Of a stretch of DNA of 64,000 bases, positions 34,588-46,557 are shown piece by piece (within the stretch, counting starts at the first letter, position 1; each line of letters opens with the position of its first letter). The stretch lies in assembly GCA_003988855.1 (NCBI GenBank), contig QYAI01000006.1:186001-250000 (forward strand), read 5' to 3'. The DNA comes from Arachnopeziza araneosa (lineage: Eukaryota > Ascomycota > Leotiomycetes > Helotiales > Arachnopezizaceae). Below the pieces are notes generated by a model, which saw only the letters and a list, made by a program, of their open reading frames with translations, made no database searches and was not told where the DNA came from. A program made the position numbers and the translations under genes.

Positions 34588-36241
34588 ATGGCAGACACCA
34601 GAGACATTGAGAAGCCTAGCTTCGACCATGAACAGCTTGAACACAAGCACGATGACTACCTCAACGATAGTCGTATCACGGCCTTTACCGAGAAAGAGCA
34701 GAGATCCATCATTTGGAGGGTCGACCGTAGATTGGTTGTGACTCTGGGATGTCTGTATATGATCTCCCTCATGGACAGAACGAATCTTGGTGCTGCTTCC
34801 GTGGCTGGGTAAGCCTTCATTCCCACTGGCGGAAGATGCAACTAACGCAGCGTAGAATGCAGAAGGAGCTGCATATGAACAAGAAAAACAATGCATATAC
34901 CATTGTCTCGGTTGTTTTCTTCCTCCCCTATGCCTTCTTCCAACCACCAGCAACGGTGGCGATCCGTGAGATTGGCCCACGCATCTTCCTCACGGCCATC
35001 ATTCTCGGCTGGGGAGCTGTCATGATTGTAAGTATCCAGATCCTAAATTGTAAGCACCACTTACTCATCTCGATAGGGTTTTGGTTTCGTCCATTCCTGG
35101 CAGACCATGGCCGGATTACGTGTCATTCTCGGTATCTTCGAAGCTGGTTTCTACCCAGGATCGGTGTATCTGTTGAGCACATGGTATCCAAGATACGAGC
35201 TCCAGAAACGCAATGCCGTCTTTTACCTGATTGGTAGCATGGCATCTGCTTTCGCTGGCATTCTTGCATATGGTTTGATGCAACTCAATGGACATCAGCA
35301 TCTTTCAGGCTGGAGATGGATCTTCATCGTGCGTATCTCTATCATCCAGATAATACATCCCAACTAACATCTACCAGATCGAGGGTACAATTACATGTGC
35401 ACTTGCTTTCCTGGCCTATCTCATGATCGTAGATTTCCCCGAGAAATCGCCGTCTTCTTGGAACTTTCTTTCCCAGAAAGAAGCCGACTTCATCATTGCT
35501 CGAGTCGAGCACGACCGTGCTGATGTAGAACTCGAACCTTTCGTTATGGGTTCCTACCTTCGCCATGCTCTGGACAGCAAGATCTGGGGCTTCTCATTAC
35601 TCTATACCATGACAACCACAAACACATACGCGATCGCGTATTTCCTGCCCATCATCCTCGAAGATGGATTGGGCTTTGACGTTGCCAAAGCACAATGTCT
35701 AGTTGCTCCTCCATATGTCGCTGCAGCGATCGTCATGATCATCCAAGGGTACTTGGGAGATAGATGGCGTCTCCGCGGGCCCATCATCGTCTTCAACGCT
35801 CTTCTTGGTAAGCTCTCTATCCTCTCTATCTGCTCAAGCACTAACATCCACCAAGGCATCGTTGGTCTGGGTCTCCTTGGCTACACCCACAACGACGGCG
35901 TCCGTTACTTTGGTGTCTTCCTCGCCACAATCGCCTGCAACTGCAACTGTCCAGCCCTCCTCACCTACCAAGCAAACAACATCCGCGGCCAATGGAAGCG
36001 TGCCTTTGCCTCGGCCACGCTCATCGGAGGTGGTGCCATTGGTGGCATCATCGGTACCAGCGCCTTCCGTGCCAAGGACGCCCCCGGTTACAGACCCGGC
36101 ATGGACGCTTGCCTGCTGGCGAATGCTCTGATTGTCGTCACGGTCGGCTTGCTCAGCTTAAAGTTCTGGAGAGCCAACAAGAGGGTTGATGCCGGTGGGA
36201 AGCCGATCGAGGGGAAGATCGGGTTTAAGTATACTTATTAA
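34588..36241 (+). CDS. MFS transporter, anion:cation symporter (Dal5-like) family
   Basis: Five exons (34588-34808, 34856-35027, 35077-35328, 35378-35807, 35856-36241) give 486 aa, typical of this family. The hydrophobic segments fit 12 transmembrane helices. Diagnostic stretches are LYMISLMDRTNLGAA in helix 1, GLRVILGIFEAGFYPG with the following STWYPRYELQKRNA, and ALLTYQANNIRGQWKRA in the second half. The family includes yeast allantoate, nicotinate, pantothenate and biotin permeases and carries small carboxylates into the cell; this substrate is unknown. All introns are 47-50 nt with GT-AG ends. The divergent secreted esterase makes an organic-acid product a reasonable guess. Confidence 0.92.
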
Positions 36242-37762
36242 GCGGGTGCTTTTTCCGAGTGGCGATGAAAGGTGGTTGCACGACAGATTGAATAATTTAC
36301 TATCTTCTCTGAGAGAGCATTCCTACCATGAGGTTCCCTAGATGATTTAATTAACCGACATATTGATCTCTGCAATACAAACTCAACTCAACACGAGTAT
36401 CAACACTCGTGATGAGAGATGCCACCTGGCATATAAGCACCTCTCAATTCATCCTGACACTGACAACAGAAAGAGATTCCCTCACGCCATCCCTCAGACC
36501 CGTGATGAACTCTGATCAAAAACCTTTTGTCTCACCTGCCTGCCTGTCTGTGCTGGTACTGCCCGACGCAGAAACACACGAGCGATGGTACGGTACTCTC
36601 GGGCAGTCCGAAACTTGTCTCGGACCGATTCCAGAAAGGCACCAGATCTAAGACTGAGGCACAGTAGGTAGTAGGTCGGTACCCACATCATACCTAAAAA
36701 TCAAACTCTCCTGTTGATTCCTTCTGTACCAACCAAAACCAGTTCCACAAGATGAGTAGACTCGAATGGCGGCGATTCCACCATCGCCGTCCTAGAACCA
36801 CGCCTCACCGTCCCACCCCTAGGAAGCCACCCAGACCACGCCCCAGACAAGCCAGGCCAGACCAGTCTCCGTTCCCTCCTCGCTTCCCCGGCCGCTCGTC
36901 CCACGCCTGCCCTAACCCGGAAACAGAATAACCTTAAATGCGATCGATGCACCCCGGTCCATCGTCAGATGGCGGGTGGGTGATTGATGGGACAAGATGC
37001 GCTACGACAAATGGGGAGGCGTGGCGTCGGTGGCGTGCGGCGGTTTGGGTCGTGCTGCTTCCCCTCTTGGAGCGTGGGAGAAGGTCTCGAGGTTGGCGTT
37101 GGGGAGTGGGTGGATGGGAGAAGGGAGGAGAGGAGGTGACGATTCGTGGTGTTATTGGTTGTGTAACTACAGTAGATTAATTATGGTAGAGTTGGATGTG
37201 AAGATGTGTTGAGTTTATGGCCGTTGGAATCCCTTCCTCTGAATTGTTTACTTGCCTCTCTTTGCAGATGAGATCGCTCAACGGCTCATCGAGAAAGAAC
37301 CATGTGCTTTGTCTCTAGCACTTTCTTGAGAATTTCCAGATTTCTAGATTTCCAGATTTTGCAGGCGCTCTGGCATCCAGGGTTGTCTTGCGCACATACA
37401 TATAGGTCACTTAGCCGCATTTCCACAACTCAGACCGCCTGACCATTTCTCCCTCTCTCATTCGTCAACTTCGCTCTACCACCAACGTCAGCCTTTAACT
37501 TTGTCTTGGAGAGCTGAGCATGACAACAGATCGACATGTAGAACTTCTCCATTCGATGTAACATCCCTTGATGTAACATCCCTCGATGTCCAAAAAATAT
37601 GTGGAGATGCCGAGGATGCGATGATTGTAGTCTATCCGCTTTGTAGGGTAGTCATGTTGGTTTACCAGAGACTCTGTGACGAGGAAGGGTATAAGATGAT
37701 CCTTCTCTTCCAGCAACACAGGCTCTTCACAGTATTCCTTCAATCTGATCATAGTCTTCATC
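36242..37762. other. Intergenic region with short tandem repeat
   Basis: The 1.5 kb between the MFS and the peroxygenase contains no convincing gene. Frames at 36409-36651 and 36938-37212 show no family features. A 15-bp unit (GATGTAACATCCCT plus one variable base) is repeated twice with a partial third copy at 37554-37591, about 170-210 bp before the peroxygenase ATG. Confidence 0.45.
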
Positions 37763-39028
37763 ATGAAGTACTCACTCATCACCATCATCCTCGCAGCTGA
37801 GGCTGTCTCCTCCTTCCCCTTCGTAGCTAATATGCCCGGCGTCGACTCCTCTCTCTTCAACAAGAAGACCAAACGTCAACAATCTGGAGGATCAGACGCT
37901 AGAGGACCTGCCACATGTCCCTTCAACCCAAACCACGTCCCAGCTCCAGGAATCACCGCTCAGTTTCCCTATAACAACGCCAAAAAAGGCCTACCAGGCA
38001 ACGGTAAGGGCGGGTATAAAGTCCCTGCCGACGGCGACACAGCACATCAATTCCAAGCGCCAGGAGCAACCGATATCCGTGGTCCCTGCCCCGGTCTCAA
38101 TGCCGCTGCCAACCACGGCTTCCTCGCTCGAGATGGCATCACGACATTCAATGAACTCGTTGATGCCCAGCAAAATCTGTACAACGTGGGCTGGGATCTG
38201 GCGACGACGCTTGCACTCCTAGGTGTTACACTCACGGATGGTGACCTTGTGACGGAAAAATTATCCATCGGGTGCGATGCCACAACGCGAACTTCCTATG
38301 CCCCTGTTCTGACTGGTTCAGAGCCAGGTCTTGATGGACACAATAAATTCGAGGGTGACACCTCACTCACTCGGAATGATTTCTTCCTCTCAAAGGGCGA
38401 TGATTTCTCCTTCAACGGCACCTTGTTCCAGATGATGACGGAGACGACCGGTGGTCTCTATAACCGCGATGGACTTGCCAAGTACCGATATCAGCGATAC
38501 CAACAATCCTTGGCAGAAAACCCAAATTTCTTCTTTGGGCCTCTGACTCTGCTTCTCTATGGAGCAGCTTCTTTCCTCTATGAGCTGATGCCTTCCGGAC
38601 CAGACTACATCCCAGACGAACCCACCATATCCTCTTTCTTTGGTGCCGAGAAACAGGCGGATGGGAGCTATGTTTTTAATAATCAGGAGAAGATTCCGCC
38701 TAACTGGTATAACCGGGTCACACCTTACTCCAATACTGATGCTACGCTTGAGATTGTCGCCCAATATCTTGAATATCCCGTCCTCTTTGGTGGTGCTACG
38801 GGTAATGGTGGTTTTGATCTCATCAATTTCGGGAGTATTAAGAATGGAAAGCTGGTTGCGACGCCTGGCCCTGCTACAGCGTGTTTGCTTTATCAGTTGG
38901 CTACTCAGTCGGTTCCTTCATATCTGAACGGTGTCATTACCCCAACTGTTCAGGTGCTGGAGTTTGTTCTTACGAAGCTTGGTCCAACTCTGCAGAATCT
39001 TGGCTGTGCTGTGCCGCTTACCAAGTAG
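37763..39028 (+). CDS. Secreted heme-thiolate peroxygenase (PCP/EGD type)
   Basis: One intronless exon encodes 421 aa, in the size range of long unspecific peroxygenases. A signal peptide (MKYSLITIILAAEAVSSF, cleavage near residue 18) is followed by a pro-region and the peroxidase_2 domain. The proximal heme ligand is Cys109 in RGPCPGLNAAANHGFLARDG. The acid-base pair position reads EGD with Glu197 (KFEGDTSLTRNDFF), and an arginine follows at about 204. In known enzymes chloroperoxidase has PCP-EHD, and peroxygenases have PCP-EGD-R, so the sequence points to a peroxygenase that oxyfunctionalises aromatic or aliphatic substrates using hydrogen peroxide. Activity is inferred from motifs. It is intact and probably secreted. 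Confidence 0.9.
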   Translation: MKYSLITIILAAEAVSSFPFVANMPGVDSSLFNKKTKRQQSGGSDARGPATCPFNPNHVPAPGITAQFPYNNAKKGLPGNGKGGYKVPADGDTAHQFQAPGATDIRGPCPGLNAAANHGFLARDGITTFNELVDAQQNLYNVGWDLATTLALLGVTLTDGDLVTEKLSIGCDATTRTSYAPVLTGSEPGLDGHNKFEGDTSLTRNDFFLSKGDDFSFNGTLFQMMTETTGGLYNRDGLAKYRYQRYQQSLAENPNFFFGPLTLLLYGAASFLYELMPSGPDYIPDEPTISSFFGAEKQADGSYVFNNQEKIPPNWYNRVTPYSNTDATLEIVAQYLEYPVLFGGATGNGGFDLINFGSIKNGKLVATPGPATACLLYQLATQSVPSYLNGVITPTVQVLEFVLTKLGPTLQNLGCAVPLTK

Positions 39029-40053
39029 CATTCGTCTTGGGATAGGCGAAGTGTTAACTATGTAATGTCGGTCATGATATAGCTTAGTGTCTGGGTTAAC
39101 TTGGACTCTGGTTAATCCGGTTAGTGTAATTATACGGCGTTATAGCGTTTGGGATAGGCTGTTGATGAAAAGCTGGAGAACCTCTGTATGTAGGATGGAT
39201 GGTAATGAATGTCTACAGAAGTTTGAATCAATATCTTGTCTTGTAATTCCCGTGCAGAAATTATCTACCTCTTGATTATCTCCTTTCTCTCCGCCCAGTG
39301 TCCGTCTTAATCCTATGTAAACATTTTCCTATCCTCTTTCTCCTTGCAAGTTCTGGCCCGTTGTTGAACAATCGTCTGGTCTTCTCGTCCTGTATCAAGT
39401 CCTAGCTAACTCTCAGCCATCAATCATCCACAAGTTGCAAGTATTTCCAAGTCTAAGCACTGACCAACCGTAGTTTCATCTCTTGGTTCGATTGCTCTGA
39501 CCATGGCTATTCTACCTAGAAGTTCTTCATAGCCTCTTGCTTGATTAATACCATGTGTCTTGCATCCTAGAGGCTGTTAATCTTAGTAACTGCTCATTGT
39601 CGTCAAAGATAGGGATCCAACATACAATTTTCTCTTGTCCTAGCTCTCAGTTCCTTGCCCAATTCTTTAAAGCTCTCAGACAACTAATCTCTCAAGACTA
39701 TGCTAGTCTCTTTCTTGATTGTTATTAACATCCAATTTCTTAATCTCTATACCCCAACAATGCCTAACTTCTGCAAAGAGGTTCATTATCGCGGAGTTCT
39801 TATCGGTACCCCGATAGCACAACTCTGGACATACCATATATTCACCTCTCGCTTAATCCCACAGATAGACTTCCATTTGCTTCAAAGAAATAGAACTGAA
39901 AATAATCTCTGAATAGCGCGTCATCCTCTTGTTTCCACAACCATAACCCACAGTATTGTACCACTACATTTGGCCACAACATACCTGAGCTGCCATCAAG
40001 GCGACGGAGCCGGCTTTACTGACACGCCCTCATCTCTCAAGTCAACAGCCACG
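39029..40053. other. Intergenic region
   Basis: This 1.0-kb CT-rich region lies between the peroxygenase stop and the ATG of the long SH3 fusion gene. The open frame of the latter reaches back to 39970 without an ATG. No separate gene is seen; a 70-codon frame at 39700-39912 has no family features. Confidence 0.4.
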
Positions 40054-43000
40054 ATGTCAGGAATTCTTCCACCTAATCTGGTCGCCACTGTAAAGAATTA
40101 TCCTACCCCGCCTAGGAAGGACAACCCAGAAGAAGCCGGAACCAGCATGTCGAGTTCTAAGAGCCAGCGTTCAATCTCCTCCTTCTTTGGAAAAGGCAGA
40201 AGTTCTAAGAGTAGTTCCATTGAATGTCCACTTGGCATGGGCGAGATCTTGGTCACGACAGAAGTGACGGTGACTTCAGAACCGAATCCATACTACAACC
40301 AGAAGCCTAAAATATTGGATGCATTCGATACGTCCGCACCCAGCTTCGTGCCTGGAGGTTCAGGGACGTATTCTTACGAGGTTAGTGGAGGTCCATATGT
40401 TCCACCACCGCCGAATTCGAGTTCTTGGGGACCTACTCATCAGCCGGGCCTCGATACTCAAGACGGCTCGACATATACTGCATCGGAGTATTCACAACCC
40501 GAAAATCCTGCCGCTGAAGACTCTGAACAGGAGGTGCCTGATACTGACGAGAATGGTAATTATTGGAACCCGCTAATCCGAAAACTGTTTCTACCTCCGA
40601 AACTACCTAGTGAGGAGGCCCGACTGCGTGCAAAGGCTTCTCAAGCACAACTACTAAAGGAGAAACGCACCGGAAAGCAGGTTGAGAGTAAAGATAATGA
40701 TAGAAGTCAAGAGAGAAGTTCAAAAGATATATCAACAAAGAAATCTGCTGAAAAGAAGACCGACATTGAAAGCGGAGATGAAAGCGGAGAGGAACTTATT
40801 AAAGAGCTTAATGCTTATGCATCAGCAAGACTACGTCAACCAAACAAGATTCGACATAAACGATCTCTGCTTAGAGTGACGAACTGGACTCCGACTGATG
40901 ATATAGACAAGAGTAGCGATGAGAACTATGAGGGAGAAATTGCGAAGAAGAGCAACACGTTTGCTCCTCCAAGGGACCCTCCTCCAAGAGACCCTCCTCC
41001 AAGAGACCCTCCTCCAAGAGATCTTCCTTCGATTGGTCCTCTGCGAGATGCAGTTCCTATTGGACGAAATAAGCCTGGAGCAATGACCGGGTTTGCCATC
41101 GGTAGTGAATATGCTAGCAGCTATGACGACCCTCAGGGAAGGACCGCCAGGGAGGGTGGCATTTATGATTCTCTAAAAGATGCTCCACAATACCCGTTTG
41201 CAAGAGGTCTTACACGAGACGCAGTTGTGAATAGACAAACCGAATCTGGAGCAATGACTTGGTTCCCTGCTATTGGTGGACATACTAGTGAAGATGGTAG
41301 CTTGCAGAGAAAAGCTGCCGATGAGAGTAGTATGCTCGCTGCTCAAAGAGATTCACCCCTACGAGATGCTTTTGCAAGAGGCCTTAGTCCAGATACAGTT
41401 GCTAAAGGACGATCTGAACCAGGATTGATGACTGAGTCCGTTGTTGATGACGACTTTCAAAGAACTGCCGAAGAAAGTGATATGCCTGCTCCTCTTAGAG
41501 ATACTTCTTCAAGAGATAGCCGAAAAGTTGCGAGGCGGAAGAGTTCTATCATTGACGGTGAATTTCTGACCGGACCTCGATATAGATCTCATTCGGAGTC
41601 TCGGTCGAATAGTCTGGCAAGTCAACTTGGAATGTCAAATACTGAGTTCTCCCGCATGAATCATGGCTACTTTCAACAACCAATCATTGAAGAGGAACTA
41701 ATCCATACATCTCCCCAAAAATGTAAGGCCCAGGCTACTTCATCTGAAGAGAAACAGAACGTTCCTTCAACACGTGGTTATTATAAGTGCCAGACTAGCA
41801 TGCCAGCTGCTGCGCCTGGATCTGAAGAGCACCCCAGTGTTCCACCAAGTCGTAATCCTGGAGAATACCAGGCCAGCACCTTCAATGCTAGGCCAACTTG
41901 GAACCCTGTTTCTGGAGAGCACCAACATCCTCCCTGGTTTGGTGCTTACGGAGAGCATTTGCTTGGTGATTCAACCGATAATCCTTACTGGAACCATGAA
42001 CGAAGTTATACACCAAACACTTCGGCTCGTGAGGAATCCTCTAGCACTTCAACAAGCAGATCTGTTAGTAGAGCTGGTTGGCTGCGTGCGCAAAGTAGCA
42101 CGCCAAACCTGCGGCGACAGATGCTTTCTCGTGAGGAGTTGTCGGGTAATTCAACTAGTAGGGCTGTCAGTAGACTTGCTTCGAATCGGGATCAGAATAA
42201 CAGTCCAAATCCAGGTTTTCAAATTCCTGCTCTCAAAGGACCCCGACCTGGCACTGCAACTTCCAGATTTGGTTGGAATGGCGAAGTTGGTGACACAAGA
42301 GACAAAGAAGACAACAGAAGCACACAGCGACAGACTCTTGCTCTCAAACGATCTCAACCCAACATGGCAACCAGTAGACCTGTGTCGAGGGGTGACCAGC
42401 AACAGACTCCGACTCTGGGGGAGCCCCGATCAAGCGGAAGATATGTTTCAAAGCTCACACCTCCCATGCAGTACCCCAAGGTCACGCCTCCTTTGAACTT
42501 GCCAGAGCGCACGCCTCCTTTGAAGTATCCGCAACGCACTCAACAGCGACCGCCTCCTGTGTTTGACCTCAAGAAGCAAGGAAAGAATGGCGATGATAAG
42601 GGCGGCTCTAAAGGCCTTGGAATCAATCTTGACGGGCCATGTGATGACTTTTGGTTGAGCGCTATAGCTCCAAATAAGGTTGAGGCTCTGGCGGAGCAGA
42701 GTAAGCATGTGACCCGCAGTGTGTCCATGCCGAGCTGTGCACCACCGGGTGTGCCCTCGCACTCGTATTCGGAGGCGGTGGCTGTGGCTGTGGAGGCGCA
42801 GGCAAAGAAGAAGAAGAGCGCCACAGGGGCGGCATTCCCATGGTCGACCGCATCTCTGTCTGCATCTCGATCTGCATCGCCTGTTGCTGGAGAACGTGTT
42901 GTTGACAGTGTAGCCCTGATTGACCGGTTGCTCAAGGAGCAGTATTTTGCCAACGCAAAGAGCGCCGTACGTGCTTCCAGCTATTCAAGCTCGCCGCGCT

Positions 43001-44494
43001 CCGTCAGTGCTGTCCGTCCAAACGACTCACCGAGCCTCAACCTCGACCCCCAGCATCGTGAACCTACCATCCCATATCACTCTCGGCCATCTGCGAGTGC
43101 CTACAGCCGGGCAAGCGTGAGCAAAGGCCTCAACTCCCAGATCCTGAGCGTGGATAAGGGTGCGACCAAGGTGGTGCTGCAGAACTATCGAATCTTGAGT
43201 GGTTCAAGGAACCCCGAGGCGAGTTCCAATTCCCCTTCTGCGCTGGTTGGATCGGGATACGGCCATCTGATCTACTCGGTTCCTGCCGACGCGAGTCCGA
43301 AGTTGATCGAGCGGGAATCTCGCAAGGCTAGCAGGATCCCCCGACTCGACAGTGCTCTCTACTTCAACGCCGCAGAGCTCGAGAGCATCGCAAAGGTCAT
43401 CGAGGCCGCCAATCTCACCAACACCTGCTCCGGAGGCCACGAGAACTGTACCGAGTGCACGAACCTCAAATACTCGATTCTAGAGACCCAAATCATGCCT
43501 ACCACCATGGCTCCTGAGGAGCGCCAGAAGGTCATCCAGAACAACAGATCGCTCAGAACTATCAAAACTGTAGGTTTTTTTTGCGGGACTGCTATCTGGC
43601 AATGCATGCTAATACTGAAACAAACAGGAGCTTGAGAATCTGCTCGGGACCGGCGCAGTTGACGATGCCACCTTTGATGCCATCATGGCTACCCTTCCCA
43701 ACGAGAAATCCCCCAATGTCTCATCTGGTGCGACTGCTCTCTCGCGTGCATCCACCACAATCAGCGCTCCAGCTGCTTCTCTCAGCAACTTGAGCCTCAG
43801 CAATGATCATCCACCACTCTCATCTCCTGATACTTCCACCCCATCGCTTCCAACTCGCTCTCCAAGTGTCGCAGCTCCTCCTCGAGAACTCTTCCGCGCT
43901 ACAGCTGTATATCGATATGCTGGACCGGACCCTGGTGACTGCCAATTCAACCACGGTGACGAGATTTCAGTCTACGAAAAGACGAACGATGATTGGTGGA
44001 GAGGCAAGAACTTGAGCACTGGACAAGAAGGCCTCTTCCCCGTCAACTACGTCCAGCCAAGAAACGATAACGCCAGCCCTTACGGAGGTTATGGTAATGA
44101 AAAGGCCCCGCCCGCGTACAATAATGGTTATGATGGAGGCTATCCCGGTCAATATCAGCAAGGCCCATACCAGCAAGGTCCCCCACCTCCAGGTCCCGGT
44201 AGTCCCTACAGTGCTGCCGTCCCACCAATGGCAGTTGCTCAACAAACTCCTGATGGGAATCCAGGAAAACCTTCCATGGTTCGAAAGATTGGAGGTAAAC
44301 TTGGGAATGCTGCGATCTTTGGAGCCGGCGCAACGATTGGTGCTGATAGTAAGTCCACTCAACTCTGTATATTCTTCTATCTCTTTCTCTTGAATGCCAT
44401 ATCTCCAGTGATGATATCGTAATGCACGTCCTTGTCTAGAACAAACCGATCGGATAATGCTAACTATTTTTTAGTGGTCAACGCTATCCTGTAA
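40054..44494 (+). CDS. Long disordered protein fused to LSB1-like SH3 protein
   Basis: Three exons (40054-43569, 43628-44348, 44475-44494) give 1418 aa. The first 1150 residues are Ser/Pro/Arg rich and disordered, with a perfect tandem PPRDP repeat (about 40972-41020), and I recognise no domain until a short Cys-containing piece (CSGGHENCTECTNLKYS). The last 267 residues match the fungal LSB1/PIN3 family: MAPEERQKVIQNNRSLRTIK, an SH3 domain (FRATAVYRYAGPDPGDCQF to DDWWRGKNLSTGQEGLFPVNYV), a Gly/Pro/Gln/Tyr-rich stretch, and a tail ending GAGATIGADMVNAIL. LSB1/PIN3 proteins bind Las17/WASP in actin assembly. The ATG at 43507 lies in an ACCACCATGG context and could give a separate 267-aa product. 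The ORF has no stop between the two parts. Confidence 0.75.
40966..41030 (+). repeat. 15-nt tandem repeat encoding PPRDP units
   Basis: Four nearly identical 15-nt units (core CCTCCAAGAGACCCT) lie in frame in the long fusion gene and encode repeated Pro-Pro-Arg-Asp-Pro. Only single-base changes separate the copies (GGGAC in the first, GATCTT in the last), so the expansion looks recent. Confidence 0.85.
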
Positions 44495-45641
44495 ATGGTT
44501 ACACTTGTTGATGATTTGTCTTTGATAATGAAAATGTTGGAGTAAAGGATGTTTTCGATAGCCATTTCGGTATGAATGGCTTTTCCCAATTCTTACTGTC
44601 TTCCTACGGGGATGGGCCATTTGGTCATGCATAGCAATGGATTACCCTAGATCGAGTGGAATGCATGGCAGAAAATTAAATGTTATGAATAGTCAATGAA
44701 ATTTGTCAGAGTCAAATCTTTTCCAACCATTTTATTTTACTCTTTGCGAGTAGATGTTTCAGATTTGCGATTTGCAACAAGATCTGCTGTAATTCGGCAG
44801 ATGCCCGAAATGGCAATGCTCTTTCTTTGTGAGTTGTAAAGAGGATAAAGAGCTATTTGGGATGACTGTTTTAGGTGATACCACAGGAGGTCTTGTCTAG
44901 AATATTACCGTAAGAAGTTGACGTTTGCAAAAGTAATGGCCGCAGCTCTACTCCATACATGTGTAGTTCTTGATTGTGGAAAGTGCTATAGAGAGTCGAC
45001 GTAATGTAGGTAACGCTGGCGTAGTTACTTGGCTATGCTTGCTTGTGAAAGGACATGTTCTCTTAGACGAAGCTTGACGTCCCTTTTGAACTTATGGCTC
45101 CCCCTATAATCTCTTCACTTTAAATGTGTGACCTTGAGTTGAATTAAGGACTTTGAAGTCAAAGCCAAAATATGTACTAATTAACCAAAAGGGTTAGACT
45201 ATTGATTCTGTCCGCATAACAACGTGGAGTTTCAGCTTTCGTAAAAAAAAACAAAACATGAACGAATTAAGCTTATCGTCGCACCCTCAAGTTGGACGTC
45301 AGTGGAGGAATGGTGTTGAGCCACGTTTCGCTTACCCTTGTCAAGCCACAAACAGCCCCACGTCATTGAAGCTTGTGATCTCACTCGCTCACTGCTCCAA
45401 CAGCAGTTAGAAAATATCTTGAAGCACAACTTTGAAGGCTCTACACCTCAACCAACTCTGATACCTGAAATTTCCGACTAAATGTTGTGCTAAGAAGCCA
45501 TTTATGAACCCACATCTCTGGTTATTCTGCCACGAATAGCATCATCTGGTAATCAGTCGAGAAGCCTTCTAAGCCAGTTCTCCTCCTCAAATCGCATTAC
45601 CTTTACTCAATCTAGTTGCTCGATACCAATACACCATCAAC
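44495..45641. other. Intergenic region
   Basis: The 1.15 kb between two plus-strand genes is AT-rich and holds no frame over 66 codons with coding character. It should contain the SH3 gene 3' end and the Mpv17-type gene promoter. Confidence 0.4.
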
Positions 45642-46339
45642 ATGCCTCCACCAATCGTGAATGCTACAATACAAGCCTGTGTTCTCAGTGCGACCAGCAA
45701 TATCATTGCCCAATACATCACAAGCTACAGGAACAATGTAAGCCTCTCATGTTGGCCCACAGTATCACAATCGCTAACGATTCTCCAAGACAGCATTCGC
45801 AATAAATTGGACTCCAATATTACAGTTTGCCATCTACGCCGCGCTCAACACGCCGGCCAATTTCCAATGGTAAGAACCTTCCCGTTTCCTCTCCCACTGA
45901 ATCTAACACTCCCAGGCAATCATTCCTCGAGTCCGCCTTCCCATCCCAATACTCGGTCCCCTCTGCCTCTGCCGTTCAAGCCGCTGCCTCAAACAACGAA
46001 AAGGAACTTGACCGCGAGGAGAAGAAAAACGAGATCCTGGAATCCAAACTCTCCATCCCAAATACAGTCGCTAAATTCGCGCTCGACCAGACGGCTGGCG
46101 CGGTAGTCAACACATTGCTGTTCAGCCTCTTCTTTGCGGGACTGAGAGGTGAGGACATGGTCCAGGCGTGGGGAACGGCGATGGAGGAGTTGTGGCCGCT
46201 GATGAGCGCGGGGTGGAAGCTGTGGCCTGCGGTTAGTGTGATTAACTTTGGGTTTGTGAGAAGTGTGGAAGGGAGATCATTGGTAGGAAGTGTGGCTGGT
46301 TTGCTATGGGGGGTATATCTAAGCCTGATGAAGAGCTAA
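45642..46339 (+). CDS. Mpv17/PMP22 family membrane protein
   Basis: Three exons (45642-45737, 45790-45869, 45916-46339) give 199 aa. The protein begins MPPPIVNATIQACVLSATSN and IIAQYITSYRNN. It continues after the first intron with TAFAINWTPILQFAIYAALN and ends with the family's core, WPLMSAGWKLWPAVSVINF. Four hydrophobic segments are visible. The family resides in the inner mitochondrial or peroxisomal membrane and includes yeast Sym1, mammalian Mpv17 and PMP22, with channel-like roles in metabolite balance. A charged insertion between helices 2 and 3 (NNEKELDREEKKNEILES) is longer than in Sym1. Both introns have GT-AG ends. The neighbour to the right is an unknown gene on the opposite strand. 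Confidence 0.9.
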
Positions 46340-46557
46340 ATAGTAGCGAGGGGGTTTTTGGCGTTTCTCTGGCGCTGGTGATGACTTACGGGATATATGA
46401 TTAGAGAGATTTCGATAATTCGGCATGATTTGCTATGAATATACCACATAGAGAACTCACGTTTGATTCATTTGAATTCATGCAGAAGCTACTACAACCT
46501 TTTCAGTATACATATCTTTGACTAAAACCCCAAACACCGTAGCTCCCATCACTACCA

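Noticed and set aside
34486..34980. 164-codon minus-strand frame over the MFS first exons
   Set aside because: It covers a verified transporter coding region on the plus strand and crosses its intron; it is a shadow.
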